From contig WTCI01000180.1 in assembly GCA_013138655.1 (NCBI GenBank), positions 1-6,086 on the forward strand: a DNA stretch of 6,086 bases, in the 5' to 3' direction. This DNA is from Desulfuromonadaceae bacterium. GTDB taxonomy: Bacteria > Desulfobacterota > Desulfuromonadia > Desulfuromonadales > Geopsychrobacteraceae. Shown here in pieces: positions 1 through 5,970 of the stretch. The stretch's first letter is position 1. The number at the start of each line of letters is the position of its first letter. The translations under genes were made by a program, and so were the position numbers. The notes beneath the pieces are model-generated. The model was not told the origin of the DNA, did not search any database, and saw only the letters and a list, made by a program, of their open reading frames with translations.

Positions 1-102
1 ACCACCCATATAACCGACAGCGGTTTTCCTGACCCCATTGAGTTGCCGAAAAGCTTCTTCGACGCCCCAGAAACAACCCGCAGCAAACGTCGCCTGATTC
101 AT
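1..102 (-). CDS. msrA: Peptide-methionine (S)-S-oxide reductase MsrA, N-terminal part (cut by window edge)
   Basis: Only the first 34 codons are in the window; the rest lies beyond base 1. The protein begins [20 protein letters not shown], and the GCFWG motif (residues 9-13) with the following VEEAF is the signature of MsrA. The Cys at residue 10 is the catalytic nucleophile in this family. MsrA reduces the S epimer of methionine sulfoxide, free or in proteins, back to methionine and is regenerated by thioredoxin. There is no signal peptide ahead of the motif, so a cytoplasmic enzyme is expected. The ATG lies 3 bp after the stop codon of the DUF815 ATPase gene, with a GGGGA stretch as likely ribosome binding site inside that gene's last codons, so the two are probably co-transcribed. 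The family call is secure; the completeness of the gene cannot be judged. Confidence 0.93.
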   Translation of the reverse strand, partial: MNQATFAAGCFWGVEEAFRQLNGVRKTAVGYMGG

Positions 103-105
103 AGA

Positions 106-990
106 CTATCCCCGTTTCAAAAGCTGCTGACCGACCCAGTAGCGAGAAAATTGCAGCGCGGTCCGGCCGCAGCGTTTACTTTTATCATGTGACCACTTAA
201 TTGCGGCCGTGTGTAGCTCCTCGTTCCATTCCGCCGGAAGCTGATTCTCAGCAGACAATCTCGCCACAATCTGCTGTACCAATTCCAGATACTGATCCTG
301 AGTAAACAAGTGGAAAGGCACCCAGAGACCAAACCGATCCGCCAGAGAACTCTTTTCTTCCATCCCCTCACCGGCATGCAGCTCATTGTTGACCATCTTG
401 AAACCGAGATTGTCCGTTTCATACTCGGGGAGCAGGTAGCGGCGATTCGAGGTGACATAAAAGCGGACATGTTCCGGGGCGGCGTAAACAGAGCCGTCCA
501 GAGCACTTTTCAGCATTTTGTAGCTCGATTCACCGGCCTCAAAGGAGAGATCGTCACAGAGCAGAATAAAACGATAATCCTGATCCTTGATGGCGGAAAA
601 GATATCGGATAGATAGACCAGGTCATCCTTGTCGACCTGGATCATCCGCAGCCCGTTTTCAGCATAGCGGTTGAGCAGCGCACGCACCAGGGTCGACTTG
701 CCGGTTCCACGGGTGCCCCAGAGCAGCACGTTGTTCGATGGGTAACCAGCGATGAACTGACGGGTATTTTCCTCGAGGATCTGCTTCTGTTTGTCGATGC
801 CGAGCAGGTCCTCCAGTTGCACCGGATCGAGGTCGTCAATCGGTTCCAGATACCCGGCAAAGGAATGCCGCCGCCAGTTGGCCGCCCAACTCCGGCTCCA
901 GTCGATAGCGCCGACCGCCTTCGGCAGTAATTGCTCGACCGAGGATAGGACCCGTTTAAGCTGATTTTTGAGATCTTCGTCGTTAAACAC
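106..990 (-). CDS. DUF815-family AAA+ ATPase (COG2607-like)
   Basis: A 294-residue predicted ATPase with the features of the DUF815 family. From the GTG start there is an N-terminal helical region (about 1-75), a Walker A motif GTRGTGKS at about 92-99, a Walker B ILLCDD at about 142-147, a sensor-1-like TSN at about 180-182, and SLADRFG at about 215-221, where the Arg fits an AAA+ arginine finger. It is presumably a cytoplasmic nucleotide-driven machine; the family has no firmly assigned substrate that I can name. I chose GTG at 988-990 over an upstream in-frame start at 1116. The extension would run out of frame through the methyltransferase remnant and gives a Cys/Arg/Ser-rich peptide, while AAAGGG at 998-1003 sits 7 nt before the GTG. 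The native upstream region appears cut off at about 1030, so its promoter may have been altered. msrA follows after 3 bp. Confidence 0.88.
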   Translation of the reverse strand: MFNDEDLKNQLKRVLSSVEQLLPKAVGAIDWSRSWAANWRRHSFAGYLEPIDDLDPVQLEDLLGIDKQKQILEENTRQFIAGYPSNNVLLWGTRGTGKSTLVRALLNRYAENGLRMIQVDKDDLVYLSDIFSAIKDQDYRFILLCDDLSFEAGESSYKMLKSALDGSVYAAPEHVRFYVTSNRRYLLPEYETDNLGFKMVNNELHAGEGMEEKSSLADRFGLWVPFHLFTQDQYLELVQQIVARLSAENQLPAEWNEELHTAAIKWSHDKSKRCGRTALQFSRYWVGQQLLKRG

Positions 991-997
991 GGATATG

Positions 998-1003
998 CCC
1001 TTT
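998..1003 (-). promoter_or_regulatory. Ribosome binding site deciding the GTG start of the DUF815 gene
   Basis: On the minus strand AAAGGG stands 7 nt upstream of GTG at 988-990. It supports this start over the longer in-frame alternative at 1116, whose extra residues do not look like protein. This is a sequence-based inference only. Confidence 0.5.
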
Positions 1004-1029
1004 CTATCCCAAATAAAATCTACTTTGCG

Positions 1030-1312
1030 CAGTATTGTAGGGTGGATCGATGTAGAGCATCTTGACCTTGCCCAGATATGACTTCTGTAACAGTTTAAAC
1101 GCCTCCAGATTGTCACCCTCGATGATCATGTTCTCACTGGTTTCGAAGTTGACGCTCTCCTCGGGGCAGGGGCGCAGAGTGCCCATGCTTGGTGATTGGA
1201 TGGTTTTGAAACACTCCGCCTTGCCGGGCCAGTTCATGCCGTAGCGCTCTTTGCCAACATCCACCATTTCGCCCAAAGTAAGCTTCAAACACTCGAAATC
1301 GACTTTGCCACG
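1030..1312 (-). pseudogene. N-terminal remnant of a type III-like adenine-specific DNA methyltransferase (Mod)
   Basis: About 94 codons of a DNA adenine methyltransferase survive. The frame reads GKVDFECLKLTLGEMVDVGK, then RYGMNWPGKAE, then TLRPCPEESVNFET, then MIIEGDNLEAFKLLQKSYLG, and ends with LYIDPPYNT. DPPY is catalytic motif IV of N6-adenine (beta-class) methyltransferases, and GDNLEAFKLLQ followed by a short spacer is typical of type III Mod and related site-specific methylases. Homology stops right after the Thr of DPPYNT, at about base 1030; the frame then runs eight unrelated codons to a stop at 1004-1006. On the 5' side an in-frame TGA lies at 1313-1315 and the frame has no normal start; TTG at 1286-1288 is the first possible one. 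The catalytic motif is present but the target-recognition domain, the SAM motif region that follows and all of the C-terminus are gone, so this is not a working enzyme. No Res partner is visible. Confidence 0.82.
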
Positions 1313-1460
1313 TCAGGGAAGTTTGGCTGGAAACCTGATACAAGCCCTTTTCGACATAGACGATGGAACCGATAAAGTGAGCAGAAATATCATCGTTGCG
1401 CCCGGTTCGCAGGATATCGTCCCAGAGCTGCCGACACTCACGCTCTGTCCAACTGGGATC
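1311..1460 (-). pseudogene. Fragment of a DUF262 (GmrS/DndB-like) domain protein
   Basis: Fifty codons in one frame read DPSWTERECRQLWDDILRTG followed by NDDISAHFIGSIVYVEKGLY and QVSSQTSLT. This is the early part of the DUF262 domain as I remember it: a Tyr-Ser-Trp-Thr-Glu-x-Glu-Cys stretch, then Leu-Trp-Asp-Asp, then HFIGSIV, normally followed by the conserved DGQQRLT catalytic motif. DUF262 proteins are parvulin/ParB-like nucleotide-binding proteins found in type IV restriction (GmrSD) and related defence systems. Here the roughly 30 N-terminal residues are missing and the fragment breaks off just before the DGQQRLT site. The reading frame is bounded upstream by the stop codon of the AlbA_2 gene (TAA at 1473-1475) and has no start codon, so it cannot be expressed as such. 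It passes directly into the Mod remnant with a frame change near 1312. Confidence 0.75.
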
Positions 1461-1472
1461 ACTTCTCCTGCA

Positions 1473-2963
1473 TTATTCCTGCATAGACTTCAGCAAATGT
1501 TTGCCGGTATCGGTCAGCCGGTACTTTTGCAAACGGCTGTTGGGTTTGTCGGGGATGGTGTATTCAAGAAAACCGGCTTTCCGCAACTCGGGGAGTGCTC
1601 TACGTAAATTGCCACTTAGTTGCTTGTGTCCCAAGGCAGCAGCAATCTCTGCCGAGGAGAGGGGATTCTCCGTGCAAGCCGACAAAATACGTCGACTGAC
1701 TTGTGCCTCGACTTGTGCCTCGACTTGTGCCTCGACTTGTGCCTCGACTTGTGCCTCGACCTGTGCGATGACGGCTGAATCCTCTTCGTATACAGCGGAG
1801 TCTGGATACTTGACGATGATGCGAAAAACATCTCCCTCAACCATCTCGGGGTCTTCACCACCATAGGCTTTACCGTATTTCATCATGTTCCGCATCCCCG
1901 AACCCAACTCGTCGGCCCGATGGATTTCTCGAAAAAATGCAGCGATAACCGGATTTTTAGGGAAGGGGGTAAACGTGGCCGGATTCAACGTGCCGAAGCC
2001 ATGGGGCTTGTTGCTGTTTTCGGTGCGCACCTGGCCGCGTTCGATGATCAGCTTTGCCGGGAATGCGTTGCGATATTCCCGGTGAATCAGGACATTTGAG
2101 GCGACTTCCCGAAAAATCGCGTCACGGATGCTGATGCGATCCATGCCTTCCAGATAAAAAGGATCCGGCAGGTGTTTCTGGATAAAAGCGATAATGCGTT
2201 CATAGCTTTCAATAAGATTGGTGGTGACGAGATCCCGGTCGTCGTATCGGTCGAGGTTGACCTTGCGCAGAATCAGATCAGTGCGGTGGTGAGGCACCGC
2301 AGAGAGAATCACGCTGTCCTTGCCCAACAGAAGAATGCCGGCCAGAGTGACACCGCTTTTGCCGGTTTCGGGATCGGTCTGGTAGAGCTGGGCACTCTTC
2401 AAAAGTTGCAGGTCGTCCATGTCGGCCCAGGGGTGATCTTCCCGCCAGACGCCCGCCAACCGTCGACATTTAGCGATCAGGTCGGTGCGCAAGTCGACAA
2501 GTCCGGCATAGGGATAAATCTTGTTTTCTGAATAGGTTGCCTGTTTGCGATGATAGAGATCCGCCACCTGCCGTGTGTGATCGGTGACATCGAAATCGCC
2601 GTCTTCATTACGGTCAAAGATACGGCCATTACAACGGTGAACCTGTGAGCTTTCCGGTACATAAATGCGCAGAATCGTTGTGCCTGTTACCTCAACCTCA
2701 TCAATGGACAAATAGGCCGGAGGATAAAGTTTCTGCGGATTGTTGATGGCCGTTACAAAGTCTTTTTTTAGCTGCTCCGCACGGTCGGGATCAACGCCGG
2801 TCACCTCACCGGCATCACTAACCCCAAGCAACAGGGTTCCACCATGACGATTAAGGAACGCACAGACGGTCTCAAAAATATCCCGATTGAGGGCACGACG
2901 ACATTCCTTGAACTCAACGGAAATGCCTTCACCCTGTTTTATCAGTGTGCTGAAATCAGTCAT
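1473..2963 (-). CDS. AlbA_2/Schlafen-like putative DNA-binding protein with RecG-related ATPase-like region (COG2865 type)
   Basis: A complete 496-residue protein. Residues about 12-125 form an AlbA_2 (Schlafen AlbA_2, divergent AAA_4) domain, with the typical VEFKE (16-20), then AFLNRHGGTLLLGVSDAGEV. The middle (about 270-375) matches the GHKL-ATPase-like part of COG2865 proteins: IRDAIFREVASNVLIHREY (HREY at about 294-297), then a Thr-Pro-Phe-Pro-Lys-Asn-Pro stretch and ELGSGMRNM. A low-complexity linker of repeated Ala-Gln-Val-Glu (about 400-423) leads to a C-terminal winged helix (about 424-496: LSSAEIAAALGHKQLSGNLR, with a KAGFLEY wing). Proteins of this type are usually annotated as transcriptional regulators or ATP-dependent helicase-like and are common in defence and mobile islands; the exact function is unknown. 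ATG at 2961-2963 is preferred over GTG at 2984 because AGGGA lies 6 nt upstream. The gene is intact although the genes after it are fragments. Confidence 0.85.
   Translation of the reverse strand: MTDFSTLIKQGEGISVEFKECRRALNRDIFETVCAFLNRHGGTLLLGVSDAGEVTGVDPDRAEQLKKDFVTAINNPQKLYPPAYLSIDEVEVTGTTILRIYVPESSQVHRCNGRIFDRNEDGDFDVTDHTRQVADLYHRKQATYSENKIYPYAGLVDLRTDLIAKCRRLAGVWREDHPWADMDDLQLLKSAQLYQTDPETGKSGVTLAGILLLGKDSVILSAVPHHRTDLILRKVNLDRYDDRDLVTTNLIESYERIIAFIQKHLPDPFYLEGMDRISIRDAIFREVASNVLIHREYRNAFPAKLIIERGQVRTENSNKPHGFGTLNPATFTPFPKNPVIAAFFREIHRADELGSGMRNMMKYGKAYGGEDPEMVEGDVFRIIVKYPDSAVYEEDSAVIAQVEAQVEAQVEAQVEAQVEAQVSRRILSACTENPLSSAEIAAALGHKQLSGNLRRALPELRKAGFLEYTIPDKPNSRLQKYRLTDTGKHLLKSMQE
1699..1770 (-). 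repeat. 12-bp in-frame tandem repeat (5 perfect copies plus 1 degenerate) encoding AQVE units
   Basis: On the plus strand the unit acttgtgcctcg occurs five times without mismatch (1699-1758), followed by a sixth degenerate copy acctgtgcgatg (1759-1770). Read on the minus strand it encodes repeated Ala-Gln-Val-Glu between the ATPase-like region and the C-terminal winged helix of the AlbA_2 protein. The 12-bp unit keeps the frame whatever the copy number, so slipped-strand mispairing would lengthen or shorten the linker without breaking the protein. The perfect identity of five copies at the DNA level points to recent expansion rather than old amino-acid constraint; that part is inference. Confidence 0.95.
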
Positions 2964-2969
2964 CTGTTT

Positions 2970-2974
2970 TCCCT
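2970..2974 (-). promoter_or_regulatory. Ribosome binding site of the AlbA_2 gene
   Basis: AGGGA on the minus strand lies 6 nt before ATG at 2961-2963. It decides for this ATG over a GTG seven codons upstream, which has no comparable site. I see no convincing sigma70 promoter pair in the 60 bp ahead of it. Confidence 0.6.
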
Positions 2975-3025
2975 GCAAAATCACCTATCGATCCGCGCTG
3001 GTGGGTATCCCAAATGCCGAATATT

Positions 3026-3178
3026 TTAAGACCGGACGAGATCATTCGCAGCTTCTCCTGTCTGCTTTTCAAGTCGTTTGAGCACTGCGGACAACGGCAG
3101 GATTTGCACCCCCCGGGGCAGCGACAAAATCTCGTTGCCCGTATAGGCCACCCAGCGCTGTTCAATCTGCAGCTCGTT
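3026..3178 (-). CDS. Possible small protein (about 50 residues) without a clear start codon
   Basis: Directly after the DUF445 stop codon (3191-3193) the same frame stays open to a TAA at 3026-3028 and reads NELQIEQRWVAYTGNEILSL, then PRGVQILPLSAVLKRLEKQT, then GEAANDLVRS. The composition, a charged C-terminal helix and a hydrophobic middle, looks like a soluble protein and unlike a random frame. However, there is no ATG; GTG at 3149-3151 or a rare CTG/ATT start near 3170 would be needed, and no strong ribosome binding site precedes them. It could be a small gene translated from an unusual start, the remnant of a gene that lost its 5' end, a sequencing error hiding the start, or chance. I do not recognise the family. 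The given start is only the upstream edge of the coding-like stretch. Confidence 0.35.
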   Translation of the reverse strand, partial: NELQIEQRWVAYTGNEILSLPRGVQILPLSAVLKRLEKQTGEAANDLVRS

Positions 3179-3190
3179 GCAAGGATAAAA

Positions 3191-4783
3191 TCACATCATC
3201 CGCAATGCCAGCAGGTTGATAAACCCGATCAAGAACCCGAGTAGCGCACCGAACAGGTTGATGTACTTGAACTGCTCTTTCATGATCCCCATCAGCAACT
3301 CTTCAACTTGGAGCAAATCGAGGCTGTTGACCTTTTCCTCAACCATCTTACGCACATTGAGGGTTTCAACCAGACGCGGGGCTTCTTTCTTTAACATTTC
3401 TTCCACCAGTTGGCAGAGCGCATTTTCCAATTCCAGACGCAAGTCTCCGGGAAGCTTTGCCGACAGCAGCCCAAGCGGTTTTCGATAAATCCATTCCTCG
3501 CACTGCTCGGTCAAAATAGTTTGGAAAGCATCACGGGCTTCGGCGGAACGCAGCAGCTCCAGCAACTTGTCCGCCAACTGTTCACGACCCCGTTCGAAGC
3601 CACCTTCCGGCAGCACGGTCTGTAACAGGTTATCGAAGGAGCGATCCTTGATCTGGTCGATAGCGCTTTCGGTCAGGATCAGTGCGGTATCGAGCGTCCG
3701 CCGGGACTGGATGGTTTCTATCACCTGAGCCCGAATAAACTGGCGAACACCGTTGACCTTTTCATAAGGCAGTTTTTCCAGGTAGCTGGCCGGAGAGCGA
3801 TCCAACAGCCCGTCAACCCGTTCCCGTAACAACCTGGCCAGTTGCTGCTGAGTTTTCTCCTCTTTTAACCAACCGGCAATCTCATCCCCGGCTTTGTCGA
3901 GGAATTCCGGGATCTTGTCATAGATCTTATTCAGATCCATAAAGCTGCTGAGCAACCCGGCTAATCCGCCGAGAGAATCGAGGAAGGAATCGATCGCGGT
4001 CTTCCCCTTTTCCACCAACCGGCTGCGAAACTGGGGATCATAGAGCATACCGCCGAACTTTTCCACCAGGGGCGGCAGCTCTTTTTCCAGTTGGACCAGG
4101 AGTAATTCCACCAGATCCTTCGGCAGGATTTCCCGCAAGGGGCGGTCATTGGCCAACAACTTTTCCGTCTTCTGATCGACATAACTGCCGACGACCGCGG
4201 CAATTTTGGGCGACTGGAAAAATTCGCCGTACTTGCCATCCAGATGCAACTGCAGAGCACGGTAACGTTCCGGGGTCAAAAAGCTGGCGAGATCACGGGC
4301 CAGCAGATGATTCCCCTGTGTTTTAAGGGAATTGAGCAGCTTTCTTGCAAAAGCATCGCTCTGGATATAATCGAAAACCAGCTTGCCGACTTTGCCACGC
4401 AGCAGGTCGACCAGTTCACGAAAGCGGGGGCGAAAACGATCCGGCACCAGGGTTTCCAACGGCCCCAACTGACGATCAAGAAAGTAACCAAGCTTATCGG
4501 TCACTGCCAGGCGCAGCTCTTTCTGAACCGAATCCTTGGCAAAGGCCCGGCCGACATCATCGGCCGTGAGTAGATGCTCGCCAACCATCTCCCCCATTTT
4601 TCTCGCCAGCTCACCCCGCTTACCGGGAATAATTCCCGGTGTCAACGGCACGCGCATGCCAAAAAAACGCCAGGGTCGCAACGGCCGAAAAAGCATGCGG
4701 ATGGCGATGTAATTGGTCACATAGCCGATCAAGCCCCCAAGCAGCGGCGGGATCAGGTATGGAAGATAGAGCTGATATTCCAT
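3191..4783 (-). CDS. DUF445-family membrane protein (YheB-like)
   Basis: A 530-residue protein of the DUF445 family, named in Bacillus as YheB and without an established biochemical role. The N-terminus carries a hydrophobic segment (about 5-31, YLIPPLLGGLIGYVTNYIAI) followed by the family hallmark VPLTPGIIPGKRGELARKMG at about 45-64. A long charged helical region of roughly 440 residues follows, rich in Leu, Glu and Lys, and then a second hydrophobic segment (about 508-529, LFGALLGFLIGFINLLALRM) ending at the C-terminus. The likely topology is two terminal membrane anchors holding a large soluble or coiled middle; whether that faces cytoplasm or periplasm cannot be read here. It is longer than the Bacillus protein as I remember it. 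The ATG at 4781-4783 begins the conserved part, but no good ribosome binding site precedes it. The palindromic repeat ends 32 bp upstream, so it may not be co-transcribed with the nucleotidyltransferase gene. Confidence 0.87.
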   Translation of the reverse strand: MEYQLYLPYLIPPLLGGLIGYVTNYIAIRMLFRPLRPWRFFGMRVPLTPGIIPGKRGELARKMGEMVGEHLLTADDVGRAFAKDSVQKELRLAVTDKLGYFLDRQLGPLETLVPDRFRPRFRELVDLLRGKVGKLVFDYIQSDAFARKLLNSLKTQGNHLLARDLASFLTPERYRALQLHLDGKYGEFFQSPKIAAVVGSYVDQKTEKLLANDRPLREILPKDLVELLLVQLEKELPPLVEKFGGMLYDPQFRSRLVEKGKTAIDSFLDSLGGLAGLLSSFMDLNKIYDKIPEFLDKAGDEIAGWLKEEKTQQQLARLLRERVDGLLDRSPASYLEKLPYEKVNGVRQFIRAQVIETIQSRRTLDTALILTESAIDQIKDRSFDNLLQTVLPEGGFERGREQLADKLLELLRSAEARDAFQTILTEQCEEWIYRKPLGLLSAKLPGDLRLELENALCQLVEEMLKKEAPRLVETLNVRKMVEEKVNSLDLLQVEELLMGIMKEQFKYINLFGALLGFLIGFINLLALRMM

Positions 4784-4815
4784 AATAATGCTAAATTACC
4801 GGAGGCAAACGAGTT

Positions 4816-4944
4816 TAGGGCTGCTCAAAAAGTTTCAGATAGGAGGCGCCCGAAAACTTTCGAGTGAGGCGTAGCTGAAAGCTACGTCGCAGCGAAAAAG
4901 TTTTCGGGGAACGAAGTAGATGGAGCTTTTTCAGCAGCCCCCTA
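4816..4944. repeat. MITE-like imperfect palindromic intergenic repeat with terminal inverted repeats
   Basis: The two ends mirror each other: the left end reads taggg-ctgctcaaaaagtttcagat, and the reverse complement of the right end reads taggggg-ctgctgaaaaagctccatct. Inside, a second mirrored pair is cgaaaactttcg (4851-4862) against cgaaaaagttttcg (4893-4906). The centre is a perfect hairpin gtagc-tgaaa-gctac (4871-4885). TA stands at each outer edge, which would fit a TA target duplication as in IS630/mariner-related miniature elements; this is inference. It carries no coding frame. I recall similar 'ctgctgaaaaag' palindromes as dispersed repeats in Desulfuromonadales genomes, but cannot verify it here. 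It has no run of T after the stem, so it is not a textbook terminator, although RNA from it would fold strongly on either strand. It fills the gap between the nucleotidyltransferase and DUF445 genes. Confidence 0.75.
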
Positions 4945-5937
4945 CTGATCCATTTCGATCAGGGAATGATCACCAATATTCATCCGCCGGGGAGAACCGA
5001 CCAGGGTCACCGAATCACCCAGCAGCGACTGTTCGAGAATCAAATTGCTGATCCGGTTCTCCGTATTGATAATCGAATCACGAATGACACTGTTCTCGAT
5101 AACGCTCCCGGCCGCGACGGAAACGTTCGGACCGACAATCGAGTTTCTGATGATCGCTCCCCGCTCAATATGCACCGGTTCAATCAACACACTGTCGATA
5201 GTCTCACCATGAATATGGTGACGCCCTTTCAGCAGGTAACGGTTGGTTTCCAGCAGGGTTTCCGGCTGACCGCAATCGAGCCAGGCATCAATCTCAGGGG
5301 CCTTGAGTTTCAGGCCGTCGCCGATCATGCGCATGAAAACCGCCGGCAGGTAGTACTCCCCTTTAACCGTCTCTCCTGCGGCAATCGTCTGCCTGATATA
5401 ATCGAGAAAGCCGGCCCCGTCTTTCAGGTAGTAGAGCCCCACCTGGGCCAGCCGGGAAATCGGCTTGTCCGGTTTTTCCACCATGTCAACGATATAGCCA
5501 TCCCGTATCACGTTGACCCCAAACCGCTGGTAATCCTCGACCTCTTTCGAGTAGATCAGGCCATCGGCATCGGCGCAGAGCTGGGGAATTTTTGCCAGAT
5601 CGGTGACAAAAATCGTGTCGTTGAATACCACCAGCAGCTCATCGCCCGCCTTGATTTCAGTCGCCGCCAGAGCAACAGCATGGGCCGGACCGAGCCGCTC
5701 TCTCTGCAGCAGGTAATGGCATTTGAGATCCGGGAATTGACAATCCATGAAATCGGCGATCTGCCGGCCATTTTCATCGGTGATGAAAATATACTCCTCG
5801 ACCTCGATGGCCTGCAAACGCTCAATGATATGCTCCAGAACGGTCTTCCCGGCAACACTGACCAATGACTTGGCCTTGGTATGAGTGTGGGGGCGTAGTC
5901 TGGTCCCTTTACCGGCGACCGGAAGTACAACTTTCAT
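4942..5937 (-). CDS. Sugar-phosphate nucleotidyltransferase with C-terminal left-handed beta-helix (RmlA/GlmU-like)
   Basis: A 331-residue enzyme of the nucleotidyltransferase family that couples a sugar 1-phosphate to an NTP, giving an NDP-sugar and pyrophosphate, normally for cell-surface polysaccharide or lipopolysaccharide synthesis in the cytoplasm. Residues 1-230 are the Rossmann-like catalytic domain: VAGKGTRLRPHTHTKAKSL (7-25) is the NTP-binding loop with Lys23, QRERLGPAHAV (78-88) contacts the base, NDTIF (106-110) holds the first metal Asp107, FGVNV and VEKP (139-156) bind sugar, GEYYLPAVF follows, and WLDCGQPE (219-226) holds the second metal Asp221. Residues about 245-320 show hexapeptide-like repeats with alternating Ile/Val (ERGAIIRNSIVGPNVSVAAG), a left-handed beta-helix that in relatives oligomerises or carries acetyltransferase activity. 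The base and sugar specificity cannot be read from sequence. GGAGGG at 5943-5948 lies 5 nt before the ATG. The stop codon TAG abuts the palindromic repeat. Confidence 0.88.
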   Translation of the reverse strand: MKVVLPVAGKGTRLRPHTHTKAKSLVSVAGKTVLEHIIERLQAIEVEEYIFITDENGRQIADFMDCQFPDLKCHYLLQRERLGPAHAVALAATEIKAGDELLVVFNDTIFVTDLAKIPQLCADADGLIYSKEVEDYQRFGVNVIRDGYIVDMVEKPDKPISRLAQVGLYYLKDGAGFLDYIRQTIAAGETVKGEYYLPAVFMRMIGDGLKLKAPEIDAWLDCGQPETLLETNRYLLKGRHHIHGETIDSVLIEPVHIERGAIIRNSIVGPNVSVAAGSVIENSVIRDSIINTENRISNLILEQSLLGDSVTLVGSPRRMNIGDHSLIEMDQ

Positions 5938-5970
5938 GCGTTCCCTCCATCTATGAACTCTATGTATAAA

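Noticed and set aside
310..612. 100-codon plus-strand frame
   Set aside because: It is antisense to the Walker B, sensor and arginine-finger region of the DUF815 ATPase and has no independent support.
1699..1770. Possible CRISPR array or iteron cluster
   Set aside because: The copies are directly adjacent 12-mers with no spacers and sit in frame inside a protein-coding gene; no cas or rep gene is present.
1396..1866. Plus-strand frame with repeated Ser-Thr-Cys-Ala units, resembling a cysteine-repeat protein
   Set aside because: It is the antisense reading of the 12-bp repeat in the AlbA_2 gene; the real frame encodes AQVE units and is flanked by recognisable domains.
3108..3120. GC-rich palindrome around ccccggggc as a terminator after the DUF445 gene
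   Set aside because: The stem is very short, has no loop and no T run, and it falls inside the coding-like small frame.
4622..4640. Perfect 9-bp inverted repeat (accgggaat / attcccggt) that looks like an operator or hairpin
   Set aside because: It lies inside the DUF445 gene and encodes the conserved Pro-Gly-Ile-Ile-Pro-Gly family motif; the symmetry follows from the protein sequence and codon choice.
4816..4944. Rho-independent terminator or attC site of an integron
   Set aside because: There is no T run after the stem on either strand, and the ends lack the attC core motifs; the nested mirrored arms with TA edges fit a MITE-like repeat better.
4966..5868. 300-codon open frame on the plus strand
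   Set aside because: It is entirely antisense to the nucleotidyltransferase, whose catalytic motifs are clear; its His/Asn/Arg-rich product matches no family I know.
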